Part shown: positions 1 through 7,245 of the stretch, piece after piece
How positions within the stretch are numbered: the stretch's first letter is position 1
How the letters are laid out: the number at the start of each line of letters is the position of its first letter
Source: an uncultured Eubacteriales bacterium
GTDB taxonomy: Bacteria; Bacillota; Clostridia; Christensenellales; CAG-138
Assembly (NCBI GenBank): GCA_902787375.1
Contig: CADAGD010000016.1
Location: 1-33,419, forward strand
Direction of reading: 5' to 3'
DNA: 33,419 bases
Notes under the pieces: model-generated
Database searches by the model: none
What the model saw: the letters and a program-made list of their open reading frames with translations, nothing else
Told to the model about the DNA's origin: nothing
Program-made: the position numbers and the translations under genes

Positions 1-273
1 CATATTGCCGGAGTTCATGTTCTGCTCGGCATAGGCTATCATGCGCTTAACCATCTCGCCGCCGATAGAACCGGCTTCACGAGCTGTAATATCGCCATTG
101 TAACCCTGCTTGAGGTTTACGTTCATGGATGAAGCAACCTCTGTCTTGAACTGCTGAAGACGGCTCTTCATCTCACGGTTATTATTGCTGTTTGAAGAAC
201 TGCTGTAGGAGCTGTTGCTCATGCTGTCCATGCCGTTCATGCTGTTCATACCTGAATTCATGTTGTTATTCAT
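1..273 (-). CDS. Alpha/beta-type small acid-soluble spore protein (C-terminus cut by window edge)
   Basis: This gene encodes a DNA-binding spore protein that coats and protects chromosomal DNA in the dormant spore. The frame is open from the ATG at 271-273 to base 1 (91 codons, no stop), so its end lies outside the window. The family signature is clear in the second half: VNLKQGYNGDITAREAGSIG followed by GEMVKRMI, including the region around the GPR protease cleavage site. The first 30 or so residues are an unusual Asn/Ser/Met-rich extension (MNNNMNSGMNSMNGMDSMSN) not needed for the family fold. A good ribosome binding site (GGAAAGGAG) precedes the start. It lies 36 bp downstream of a second SASP on the same strand, probably in a forespore-expressed pair. 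I could not identify a convincing sigma-G promoter. Confidence 0.93.
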   Translation of the reverse strand, partial: MNNNMNSGMNSMNGMDSMSNSSYSSSSNSNNNREMKSRLQQFKTEVASSMNVNLKQGYNGDITAREAGSIGGEMVKRMIAYAEQNMNSGNM

Positions 274-309
274 TTCCTATCTCCTTTCCTGAAAATTTGT
301 TTTGCCCCG

Positions 310-510
310 TCAGTTATTGGGCATACTGTCCTCGGCGTACTTTATCATGCGCTTTACCATTTCGCCGCCTATGGACCCGGCTTCGCGGGCGGTAAGATTG
401 CCGTTATAGCCCTGTTTGAGGTTGACATTCAGAGAATTTGCAACTTCATTTTTGAAGTTCTCCATAGCCTGCCTTGCCTCAGGCACCATTGTACGGTTCC
501 TTCTTGCCAT
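310..510 (-). CDS. Alpha/beta-type small acid-soluble spore protein
   Basis: A complete 66-residue SASP, the usual size for the family, which saturates spore DNA and protects it from UV and chemical damage. It carries VNLKQGYNGNLTAREAGSIG and GEMVKRMIKYAE, nearly identical to the neighbouring SASP at 1-273, so the two are tandem paralogues. The start ATG at 508-510 follows a strong TAAGGAGGTG ribosome binding site. A hairpin at 527-559 sits just 5' of that site and may stabilise the leader. During germination such proteins are cut by the GPR protease to supply amino acids. Confidence 0.96.
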   Translation of the reverse strand: MARRNRTMVPEARQAMENFKNEVANSLNVNLKQGYNGNLTAREAGSIGGEMVKRMIKYAEDSMPNN

Positions 511-526
511 TCCTTTTCACCTCCTT

Positions 527-559
527 ATACCGCATATCGGAATCTTCCGTATCCGGTAT
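527..559 (-). promoter_or_regulatory. 5' leader hairpin abutting the SASP ribosome binding site
   Basis: On the minus strand an inverted repeat (arms 559-545 and 542-527, one mismatch and one bulged base) forms a roughly 14-bp stem ending directly at the AAGGAGG of the SASP gene at 310-510. It has no T-run, so a leader-stabilising or translation-tuning hairpin is more likely than a terminator. The role is inferred. Confidence 0.45.
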
Positions 560-664
560 CTGTCTTGGAATCGGTTTTAAAATACACTTTGCCGTTCCGC
601 TTTTAATTTGTGCAGGATGTGACCGAATATGACAGGTAATTTTTGAAAGTTTTCAATTTAAAAA

Positions 665-688
665 GGACAGCCGTATAGCCGGTTGTCC
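665..688 (-). terminator. Intrinsic terminator of tgt
   Basis: Minus-strand stem GGACA-A-CCG / CGG-C-TGTCC (one A-C mismatch), loop of six, followed by TTTTTAAATT. It lies 18 bp after the tgt stop codon and separates tgt from the SASP genes. Confidence 0.75.
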
Positions 689-705
689 CGAAAACATTTC
701 ATCAT

Positions 706-1860
706 TCAAAGCATTTCGCTTCTGTCAATGTTGCGATCAAGAATATCGTGATACGTTTCATAAAAGCTCCCGAAGCTTTCATTTTCTATGCTCTCCCGTA
801 TCCTTGACATAAGCTCATTGTAAAAGCAGAGATTGTGCAGTATGCAAAGACGCATTCCAAGTCGCTCGTCAGCCTTTAACAGATGGCGTATATACGCCCT
901 TGAATAGCTTTTGCAGGCAGGGCATCCGCACTCCGATGATATTGGAGAAGCGTCAGCGCGATACCTCTCGGCAAGCAGACGACGTTTTCCCTGCCATGTA
1001 TAGACATTGCCGTGCTGAGCCGCTTTAAGCGGAAATACACAATCAAAGAAATCTATGCCGCGATAAACTCCCTCAATGATATTGCACGGAGTTCCGACGC
1101 CCATGAGGTATCTCGGCTTGCTTTCGGGCATCACGGGGCATACTGCGTCGAGTATCCTGTACATGTCGGATGCCGATTCGCCAACCGACAGACCTCCTAT
1201 GGCATATCCTTCCATGTCAAATTCCGCTATCTGCTTCATGTGCCGTATTCGCAAATCCTCATATATACCGCCCTGGTTTATCCCAAAGAGCATTTGCTCC
1301 CTGTTGAGCGTATCAGGCAGGGCATTCAATCGCTCATGCTCATTGATACAACGTTCAAGCCATCGTGTAGTACGTTCAATGGATTTTTCAACATACGAAT
1401 GCTCGGAAGGATTGGCTACGCATTCATCAAATGCCATCGCTATGGTCGAGCCAAGCTCCGACTGGATGCGCATGGACTCCTCAGGGCCCATGAATATCTG
1501 CGAGCCGTCAAGGTACGATGTGAATTTTACACCCTCCTCCGTTATCTTGCGGCGCGAGGCAAGTGAAAAAACCTGAAAGCCTCCGCTGTCGGTCAATATG
1601 GGCCTGTCCCAATTCATGAAGCGCGAAAGACCTCCGAGCTTTTTTATAAGCTCGGAGCCGGGACGCATATTGAGATGGTATGTATTGCAGAGCGCAACCT
1701 GACATCCAACGTCCCGAAGATCGTTTGTCGATGCTCCGCCCCTGATTGCCGCCGCTGTCGCCACGTTCATAAAAACGGGAGTTTCGATTATGCCGTGCGG
1801 TGTTTTAAATACAGCTCTTCTTGCATTTCCCGATGCTTTAAGCAGTTTGAATTCTTTCAA
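706..1860 (-). CDS. tgt: tRNA-guanine transglycosylase
   Basis: Exchanges guanine-34 in the anticodon wobble position of GUN tRNAs (Asp, Asn, His, Tyr) for preQ1 or queuine, a step of queuosine modification in the cytoplasm. The 384-residue length is typical. Visible motifs are TDSGGFQVFSL (Asp-91 as the conserved catalytic Asp), FGINQGGIY near 192-200, GIDFFDCV near 268-275 which carries the nucleophilic Asp, and the zinc site C311-x-C313-x2-C316 with His-342 in the LHNL motif. The segment after the nucleophile (FPLKAAQHGN) differs from the commoner PTRNARNG form, so this may be a divergent clostridial variant. The start is TTG at 1858-1860 with AGGAG ten bases upstream. No other queuosine genes are nearby. 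Confidence 0.95.
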   Translation of the reverse strand: MKEFKLLKASGNARRAVFKTPHGIIETPVFMNVATAAAIRGGASTNDLRDVGCQVALCNTYHLNMRPGSELIKKLGGLSRFMNWDRPILTDSGGFQVFSLASRRKITEEGVKFTSYLDGSQIFMGPEESMRIQSELGSTIAMAFDECVANPSEHSYVEKSIERTTRWLERCINEHERLNALPDTLNREQMLFGINQGGIYEDLRIRHMKQIAEFDMEGYAIGGLSVGESASDMYRILDAVCPVMPESKPRYLMGVGTPCNIIEGVYRGIDFFDCVFPLKAAQHGNVYTWQGKRRLLAERYRADASPISSECGCPACKSYSRAYIRHLLKADERLGMRLCILHNLCFYNELMSRIRESIENESFGSFYETYHDILDRNIDRSEML

Positions 1861-1892
1861 CTCTATCCGTCTCCTGATTCGGTATACGGATA

Positions 1893-2768
1893 TTATAGCA
1901 TCATTCCCCTGTATAATGCAACCGCATCCGAAAGCTTTGCGGAGGCTCCGAGTTTTTTTGCCGCCTCCATTAGCTGTTTCTCATCTATAACGGCTATTCG
2001 CCTTAACTCCTCGTCAATGACATTGAGTACTGCATAGCTTCCCGCCGGAAGCATGGACATTGCCTTTGAAATCGACATGCCCTCCGAGGCGGCAATAACC
2101 CTAACAGGCACGGAAGACCTTCCTGTGATAAATCTTTTACGTGATATTGGGTTGTTAACGGGGATGGGCTCTTTGATTGCCGCTATAATAAGGAATACGC
2201 CCATTACGGCAAATGTGAGATTGACCGCGTTATAAACCAGCATTATCACAAACATTGTCAAAAACACGATTCCGGTAATCACACCGCATATCTTCAATGC
2301 GCGCATTGCCATGCTTTGGGATTTTGAGCTGAAAGCGGAGTATAGCAGACGTCCTCCATCCAGCGGCATTGCCGGAAGCATGTTCACAGCCGCAATCAAC
2401 AGATTGTATTCGGTCAGACCGAGCTTTGCGGCAGCATATTCCGGCACCATGCTCTCCATGAGCGATGAAAACGCCGCCATCGTTATGCTCGCAACCGGGC
2501 CTGCGGCATATACCGCTGCAAGGTCAATGGGCGGAGCATTTGTACAGTCAAGTCTTGCAACAAATCCGAACGGCTGTATCTCAACGGAACGGACGGGATA
2601 CCCCAGCCTGAACGCAAGCATCGCATGGGCAGCCTCATGCACCGTCAATGAAACAAAAGCTATAACCGCCTCGGTTTCCCTGCCAAGAATTACCGCAAGC
2701 ACCCCCGCTATTATGAGCGATATACTGCACTTTATTTCGGTTTCTCCGATTCTGAAAAGCCTCAACAT
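1893..2768 (-). CDS. M50-family membrane metalloprotease, SpoIVFB-like
   Basis: An intramembrane zinc protease of the site-2 protease family. SpoIVFB releases pro-sigma-K in the mother cell during sporulation. The zinc motif HEAAH and the second metal site NMLPAMPLDGG are both present, embedded in hydrophobic helices. With the ATG at 2766-2768 the protein is about 291 residues. The frame is open to another ATG at 2828, but that start would overlap the upstream gene by 53 bases and has no better ribosome binding site, whereas 2768 leaves a 7-bp gap consistent with translational coupling. The immediately upstream SpoIVFA-like gene supports the assignment. After the membrane core comes a soluble C-terminal domain of about 100 residues, which may be CBS-like. 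The exact substrate is inferred from the gene pair, not shown by the sequence. Confidence 0.82.
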   Translation of the reverse strand: MLRLFRIGETEIKCSISLIIAGVLAVILGRETEAVIAFVSLTVHEAAHAMLAFRLGYPVRSVEIQPFGFVARLDCTNAPPIDLAAVYAAGPVASITMAAFSSLMESMVPEYAAAKLGLTEYNLLIAAVNMLPAMPLDGGRLLYSAFSSKSQSMAMRALKICGVITGIVFLTMFVIMLVYNAVNLTFAVMGVFLIIAAIKEPIPVNNPISRKRFITGRSSVPVRVIAASEGMSISKAMSMLPAGSYAVLNVIDEELRRIAVIDEKQLMEAAKKLGASAKLSDAVALYRGMML

Positions 2769-2775
2769 CCGCCGT

Positions 2776-3480
2776 TCACGCTTTCTTTTCAAGCTCAAAT
2801 ACGGACGAGACATCCTCAGGTCTGCCATCCCTGTAAACCTTTATCACAAGCCTCTCCCCTGCCGCTTCTCCGAGCTTCTGACCCTGCTTCAACGGCTGAC
2901 CGCGCTCGACGTCTATCTTCCCAAGCCCGTAAATGTTTATCTCCACATCCTCGCCTTCGCTTATCGCAATGTAATCTCCAAGCTCGTCATCCCGACTTAA
3001 AGCTTTTACTCGACCTTTGACGGGAGAAATCACCGACGTATCTGAATCAACATCAAGTGTCAGAACGAATCCGTCCCGGCTCAACTCATATCCGGACGCT
3101 TCAATCGGAAGCACATATCCGTAAGCGGGCGCGAAAACATCTATAATTGATGGAAGCTCCACAAATTTCAGTCTGCCAAGGCTTTCTTCATCATTCTCCT
3201 GTACACCGTCATTATAGGCAGCCTTTCCGATAACGGCAAGTGCTTTTTCGTTGCCGTTAAGCTTAAGAAACAGTACGCCGCAGAAAAGGACGGCACATAT
3301 TCCAAGCCTTATGAGCAGGTATGTTGATACTTTGCGATTGTTTCTATTGCTTCTGCCGTCAGACACAGCAGAGCTTCTCAGCATCGGTAAATTCGCTCCA
3401 AAGCGTTGTCTGCTCCCGAATCCTCTCGATACGAACTCGGTGGTTTCAAGCAGCTTCTCGTCTTTTTTAACTTCTTCCAT
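2776..3480 (-). CDS. SpoIVFA-like protein with degenerate M23 (LytM) domain
   Basis: A 234-residue bitopic membrane protein with one transmembrane helix (STYLLIRLGICAVLFCGVLF) after a charged N-terminus, and a C-terminal peptidase-M23-like beta domain (VISPVKGRVKAL, DYIAISEG, PLKQGQKLGE). The zinc ligands HxxxD and HxH of active M23 enzymes are absent, as in SpoIVFA, which acts as a scaffold and inhibitor of SpoIVFB rather than an enzyme. It lies directly upstream of the M50 protease gene, the canonical spoIVF order. The start is ATG at 3478-3480, where GGGAGGTG is well placed. The frame runs open to 3567 but that would overlap the regulator gene upstream. The ribosome binding site lies in the 3' arm of a terminator-like hairpin (3487-3519). 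Confidence 0.78.
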   Translation of the reverse strand: MEEVKKDEKLLETTEFVSRGFGSRQRFGANLPMLRSSAVSDGRSNRNNRKVSTYLLIRLGICAVLFCGVLFLKLNGNEKALAVIGKAAYNDGVQENDEESLGRLKFVELPSIIDVFAPAYGYVLPIEASGYELSRDGFVLTLDVDSDTSVISPVKGRVKALSRDDELGDYIAISEGEDVEINIYGLGKIDVERGQPLKQGQKLGEAAGERLVIKVYRDGRPEDVSSVFELEKKA

Positions 3481-3519
3481 AAAAACACCTCCCACATACT
3501 CCTTGTATATGCGGGAGGT
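3481..3519 (-). terminator. Terminator-like hairpin that contains the ribosome binding site of the SpoIVFA-like gene
   Basis: On the minus strand a fully paired 12-bp stem (arms 3519-3508 and 3498-3487, one G-U pair), a 9-base loop and then GTTTTT lead straight into the ATG at 3480. The GGGAGGT of the downstream gene is inside the second arm, so the same hairpin can end transcripts from the regulator gene and hide the ribosome binding site in read-through mRNA. Confidence 0.7.
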
Positions 3520-3538
3520 ATTCAAAACTTGAATATAA

Positions 3539-4165
3539 TCAATGTCTAATCCTTGATTCGACAACACGTCCTATTATCTCTACATCCCCGCCCTGAACTA
3601 TCATCGGGTCATATGCCGGATTGCTCGGTATAAGGGCTATGCTGTTTTTAATCCTCTTGACACGGCGGAGAAGCACCTCGTCTTCTATTCTGACAACATA
3701 TATAAGCCCGTCCCGAAGCTCAGCTCCCTTTTTGACAAGCACAAGCGAACCCTCAGCTATATGATCGCCTGTCATGCAATCTCCGACGACCTCCATAAAA
3801 AAGTAATCGCCGTCAAAAACCTCGCCCGCGGAAACCGGGATATAGTCCGCTATGTTCTCCTCGGCAAGCATGGGTTCACCCGCGTGTACCATGCCCAACA
3901 ACGGCACAGGCACGGTATCGCACTCATAAACAGCGTCACCATAATTATCCCCGCTTTTCCCATGTGAGGGAACCTCATCATTTCTGCACAGTATGTAGTC
4001 CGCGGTAACTCCGAATATGTCAATGAGCTTTTCAAGCATCTGATACGGTATGCCCACCCTCTCGTTTTCATACTTGCAAACCGCCGACTTTTTAACTCCA
4101 AGCAGACTTCCGAGCTGCTCCTGGGTTATTCCGCGCTCTGTTCTCAGCTCTCTTATACGATTCAT
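3539..4165 (-). CDS. XRE-family regulator with S24 (LexA/CI-like) domain, catalytic dyad altered
   Basis: A 208-residue transcription factor. Residues 1-60 form a helix-turn-helix (ITQEQLGSLLGVKKSAVCKY) and 84-208 an S24 peptidase fold as in LexA and phage CI repressors. The Ala-Gly self-cleavage pair is present (GMVHAGEP, A95-G96). The catalytic serine of GDSM is cysteine (VVGDCM, C130), and the lysine of the usual LLKRV motif is arginine (LLRRV, R167), so RecA-stimulated autocleavage may be lost or changed. The start ATG follows GAGGAG, and a sigma-A promoter (TTGAAA-N17-TACAAT) lies upstream. It is divergent from a 40-residue membrane peptide gene whose promoter contains a GTTTC/GAAAC inverted repeat, a plausible operator. 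Targets are unknown. Confidence 0.88.
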   Translation of the reverse strand: MNRIRELRTERGITQEQLGSLLGVKKSAVCKYENERVGIPYQMLEKLIDIFGVTADYILCRNDEVPSHGKSGDNYGDAVYECDTVPVPLLGMVHAGEPMLAEENIADYIPVSAGEVFDGDYFFMEVVGDCMTGDHIAEGSLVLVKKGAELRDGLIYVVRIEDEVLLRRVKRIKNSIALIPSNPAYDPMIVQGGDVEIIGRVVESRIRH

Positions 4166-4197
4166 AGCGTTTACTCCTCACATGATAATCCATTGTA

Positions 4198-4226
4198 ATT
4201 GTATCCTAATCGGAAACATTTTTCAA
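4198..4226 (-). promoter_or_regulatory. Sigma-A promoter of the XRE/S24 regulator
   Basis: Minus strand: -35 TTGAAA (4226-4221), 17-bp spacer, -10 TACAAT (4203-4198). The spacer contains GTTTCC, a half-site resembling the one in the divergent promoter at 4279-4307, so autoregulation is possible. Confidence 0.75.
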
Positions 4227-4278
4227 GTCATTCGCTCTAATATATTTTTTCAAGACCCTTTGAGTACCATTTTTTGTC

Positions 4279-4307
4279 TTGACAGTTTCTTGTTTGGAAA
4301 CTATAAT
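4279..4307 (+). promoter_or_regulatory. Perfect sigma-A promoter with inverted repeat in the spacer
   Basis: TTGACA (4279-4284), 17-bp spacer, TATAAT (4302-4307): full consensus. The entire spacer is flanked by GTTTC (4285-4289) and GAAAC (4297-4301), an inverted repeat placed where a repressor would block RNA polymerase. It drives the small ORF at 4371. Confidence 0.85.
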
Positions 4308-4370
4308 AGAAGTAACCTGATTGAAAGCCTCCTGTGAGGATGTTTGAACTAAAAATAAAGGAGTATTAAT

Positions 4371-4493
4371 ATGAATTACATAGGATTGATTTTTTCGTTT
4401 ATGATTCCCGGTATGGTAATTGGGGGAATGGCTGTGTCGCTTGTAAGCGAGGCTGCTCACAGATCGCGCCATGCGTCAAAACGCCGCAGCTAA
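4371..4493 (+). CDS. 40-residue single-span membrane peptide
   Basis: A small ORF with an excellent AAAGGAG ribosome binding site eight bases before the ATG and a perfect promoter 64 bp upstream. The product starts MNYIGLIFSFMIPGMVIGGM and continues into a basic tail rich in Arg, His and Lys (AAHRSRHASKRRS). That gives one hydrophobic segment (about residues 3-25) with a strongly positive C-terminus, predicted to sit in the cytoplasmic membrane. A 13-bp terminator stem follows at 4524-4566. I do not recognise a family. Divergent placement beside a repressor resembles regulated toxic or stress peptides, but that is inference. Confidence 0.6.
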   Translation: MNYIGLIFSFMIPGMVIGGMAVSLVSEAAHRSRHASKRRS

Positions 4494-4523
4494 TGCAACG
4501 CAGTATTCTTTTGAAAAGAATAA

Positions 4524-4566
4524 AGACAAGCATGATTCGGATAACGTCACCCTATCATGCTTGTCT
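4524..4566. terminator. Bidirectional terminator
   Basis: Perfect 13-bp stem (4524-4536 with 4554-4566), 17-base loop. Plus-strand exit is GCGTTT and minus-strand exit is T-rich (TTATTCTTTT). It separates the small peptide gene from the convergent PQQ-propeller gene. Confidence 0.75.
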
Positions 4567-4597
4567 GCGTTTAAACTATGTCCTGTTATGGCTCAAA

Positions 4598-6409
4598 TCA
4601 ATAAATCTTTAATCCGAATATTCCCTTGACCCTTGTTCCGATTACGATATAATTGTCGAAAGCCACGGGTGAAGCCTCGATATTGCTCTCAACATTTATC
4701 TTGTCAAGCTGCTGGCCATGCCCATCCAGAACGTATATGTCGCCTATGCAGTTGCAGACTATTATGTAAGCCTTGCCGTTCTCATCATACAACGCCACGG
4801 GGCTGCACCATGTATAGCCGGCAACCTTAAATGTCCAGACCTCATCGCCTGTTTTGGTATCATACGCCACCACTATTCCCTCGTAGCTTGTGCCTGTTGA
4901 GCAATATGTGGTTATGACCAATCCGTCTATCTCACCTTCTCCAAGCAGCGCGCTTCCCTGGAAGCCGCCTGTTACCTTGGAAGTGGTCGTAATGGTATAA
5001 TCCTTCTCCCAGACGATATTTCCCGTACATGCGTCTATCTTGAAAAATGCAACATCGCCCTTCCCCGATGCGTCGGCTTTATTGTCAAGGGTATTGCCGA
5101 CATACAGGTATGCTGTTTTGTTTTCGGGATCCTCCTCCAAGCAGGGGGTTGCGTTTGTGTCATCCCAAATATCCTGAACCCACACCGTTTCCATCGTATT
5201 GGCGTCAACGCACTGCATGAATCCCGCGTTGTCGCAAAGATACAGGTATTCACGCCAAGCAACAGCACTCGCTTCGTATCCAAGCCAGTAATTGCCCGCC
5301 TTTGTGCGTGTGGATTGATAGCGAGTCTTTACAGGTGCGGAAGGATTCATCGAGAGGGTTCCCGCTACCTTATCATACTGTGTATTGAGCTTCACACGGT
5401 ACAGTATTCCGTTCTCGCCCGGATAAAAGAGTGTGTCCGTATTTGCATCAACAACAGCAGCGGAGTCATATGCGTGCCATGTGCGCAGAGCAAAGCTGTC
5501 CGGCTTGGCGCCGACTGTCGCCAGAACCTTGCAGTCTATCAATGAAATGATATAGATTTTCGAGGCTTTGCCTTCGCTTGAATAATGATCGCCCTGACCT
5601 ACATAGAGTATTGGCCAACCGCGCGGATCAACCGAGCCTGAACCCTTAAAAGGTACTCCCATAACAAGCTTATCCCTTGTCGGCTCACCTGTTTCAATAT
5701 CATAGAAATAGATGTTTCCATCCATTGTGGGATAGATGACCTCTATCAAGCCCTCCTTGGCCTTGGCTGAATCATAAAGATTCATCGCCGCCTTGGTATC
5801 GTCATCCCAACGAACCGTAAGCGCCTGTCCTGTCCAGCCGCTTCCCGTCCAAACGCTTGAGTAATTGCCGCCTTCGCCCTTGCCCAAGCTGTATGTTTCG
5901 TGGTTCCAGAGCGTACGCAGCTTTCCCGAATCGACCTTTGCAGTACCGTAAAACGGATTTCTCCTGAAGCAGCTTCCGCGGAACGACAATACGCCCTCGC
6001 CCTGTGAATACTCGCTGTCATGCAGGAACTCAATATGATCCTCGGAGGTGTATTTATCAACAACATTTCCACCTGCAAGTATCTCCGTGGTAAAGCCAAG
6101 CGAAGACGCCTTTGAAGGATCGGCAGCGGCAACAGCGTTATACTGTGTCGGAGCCTTAGTTGGTTCGGCTGTGGGCGTCTCGGTTGCGTTCTCGGTATTA
6201 AATGCCTCCTGAGAGCTTCCGGGCTCATTTGTATTGGCTGTCTGTGTACCCGTCGGAGCCTGCGTAGGAACAGCGGGATTCTTCTGTGTGCCGCGCGTAC
6301 TATTGCCTATCATCATAATAAGCAACCCTATTGCCGCCGCGCTGATAAGGATGAGCGCGATAAGGAGTATGACCTGCCTTGTTGCGTAATTGTTTTTTTT
6401 CCTTGACAT
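4598..6409 (-). CDS. Membrane-anchored PQQ-type beta-propeller protein
   Basis: A 603-residue protein with a basic N-terminus, one transmembrane helix (about residues 12-33), a Thr/Pro/Asn-rich linker (about 37-90) and a long extracytoplasmic region built of PQQ-like beta-propeller repeats. Typical blade pieces are MDGNIYFYDIETGEP, AGFMQCVDANTMETVW, GNIVWEKDY, GIVVAYDTKTGDEVW and GDIYVLDGHG. Such repeats usually mediate protein assembly or ligand binding, and no dehydrogenase catalytic motif is evident, so an enzyme role is not supported. The ATG at 6407-6409 follows AGGAGG, under promoter TTGCAA-N17-TATAAT (6469-6441). It is a single-gene unit with a terminator at 4524-4566. Function is unknown beyond cell-surface anchoring. 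Confidence 0.83.
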   Translation of the reverse strand: MSRKKNNYATRQVILLIALILISAAAIGLLIMMIGNSTRGTQKNPAVPTQAPTGTQTANTNEPGSSQEAFNTENATETPTAEPTKAPTQYNAVAAADPSKASSLGFTTEILAGGNVVDKYTSEDHIEFLHDSEYSQGEGVLSFRGSCFRRNPFYGTAKVDSGKLRTLWNHETYSLGKGEGGNYSSVWTGSGWTGQALTVRWDDDTKAAMNLYDSAKAKEGLIEVIYPTMDGNIYFYDIETGEPTRDKLVMGVPFKGSGSVDPRGWPILYVGQGDHYSSEGKASKIYIISLIDCKVLATVGAKPDSFALRTWHAYDSAAVVDANTDTLFYPGENGILYRVKLNTQYDKVAGTLSMNPSAPVKTRYQSTRTKAGNYWLGYEASAVAWREYLYLCDNAGFMQCVDANTMETVWVQDIWDDTNATPCLEEDPENKTAYLYVGNTLDNKADASGKGDVAFFKIDACTGNIVWEKDYTITTTSKVTGGFQGSALLGEGEIDGLVITTYCSTGTSYEGIVVAYDTKTGDEVWTFKVAGYTWCSPVALYDENGKAYIIVCNCIGDIYVLDGHGQQLDKINVESNIEASPVAFDNYIVIGTRVKGIFGLKIY

Positions 6410-6440
6410 TAAAAGCCTCCTATAGTATTATAACTCTGTT

Positions 6441-6469
6441 ATTATAACCGTATTTTGCCTTTTTTGCAA
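6441..6469 (-). promoter_or_regulatory. Sigma-A promoter of the PQQ-propeller gene
   Basis: Minus strand -35 TTGCAA (6469-6464), 17-bp spacer, -10 TATAAT (6446-6441), 32 bp upstream of the start codon. Confidence 0.7.
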
Positions 6470-6511
6470 GTGTTGTACTAACATTAACCGATTAAATCAG
6501 GAGCATTGATT

Positions 6512-7129
6512 ATGAAAAAGCTGATTATATTATTTCTTTGCGTCGCTTTGCCATGCTGTATCTCATCAGGCTGCGACAAAAGTACCAAAGTGGAGGAAAA
6601 CATGAACCAGGAAAAAATACTCGCAACCATCGAAATCGAGAGTTTCGGCACAATTGAGCTTGAACTCTACCCCGACATCGCGCCTCAGAGCGTGCGCAAT
6701 TTTTGCAGTCTTGCCCGCCAAGGCTTCTATGACGGCTTGATATTTCACCGAGTTATAGAAGGCTTTATGATTCAGGGAGGCGATCCTGAGGGTCTCGGCT
6801 TTGGAGGCCCCGGCTACTGCATAAAGGGAGAGTTCGCGCTCAACGGTGTGGACAACAGCTTAAAGCATACAAGGGGAGTTATTTCAATGGCAAGAGCGCC
6901 CCAGTATGACAGCGCGGGCAGTCAGTTCTTTATTATGCAGAAGGACGCCCCCCATCTTGACGGCTCATATGCCGCATTCGGTAAGGTGACTTCCGGCATC
7001 GAAGTGGTCGATGCTGTAGCAAATGTACAGACCGACCGCAACGACAAGCCCCTTACGGATGTCGTAATAAAGTCCATTACCATCAGCGGTCCTGAGCTTC
7101 CGGAACCTGAAAAGCTGCCGGAAAAATAA
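6512..7129 (+). CDS. Cyclophilin-type peptidyl-prolyl isomerase, lipoprotein
   Basis: Catalyses cis-trans isomerisation of X-Pro bonds, here outside the membrane because the protein begins with a lipoprotein signal (MKKLIILFLCVALPC) and a lipobox ending ISSGC. The cyclophilin core is complete: FHRVIEGFMIQGGDPEGLG with the catalytic Arg, GSQFFIM, and HLDGSYAAFGKVTSGIEVVD. At 205 residues it is a single-domain bacterial cyclophilin. The ATG at 6512 is preferred because AGGAG lies eight bases upstream; a TTG six bases earlier is also in frame. It is a monocistronic unit closed by the terminator at 7145-7189. It probably helps fold exported proteins. Confidence 0.92.
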   Translation: MKKLIILFLCVALPCCISSGCDKSTKVEENMNQEKILATIEIESFGTIELELYPDIAPQSVRNFCSLARQGFYDGLIFHRVIEGFMIQGGDPEGLGFGGPGYCIKGEFALNGVDNSLKHTRGVISMARAPQYDSAGSQFFIMQKDAPHLDGSYAAFGKVTSGIEVVDAVANVQTDRNDKPLTDVVIKSITISGPELPEPEKLPEK

Positions 7130-7144
7130 GCTTGCCAAACAAAT

Positions 7145-7195
7145 AATGGGATTGTACTTCAAATGCTCTGCGTTTGGCACGATCCCATTTTTATA
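7145..7195 (+). terminator. Intrinsic terminator after the cyclophilin gene
   Basis: 11-bp stem (7145-7155 with 7179-7189, one G-U pair) followed by TTTATAT. Confidence 0.7.
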
Positions 7196-7245
7196 TAATA
7201 ATAAAACTATTCCACAATCAAAACTTTTAAAAGGAGATCAATCCG

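Noticed and set aside
3481..3567. Upstream extension of the SpoIVFA-like frame to 3567
   Set aside because: It would overlap the XRE/S24 gene and encode residues from the terminator hairpin. The ATG at 3480 has a well-placed ribosome binding site.
4206..4472. 88-codon minus-strand frame between the regulator and the PQQ gene
   Set aside because: It runs antisense through the perfect promoter and the small membrane peptide gene, has no ribosome binding site and shows no recognisable protein pattern.
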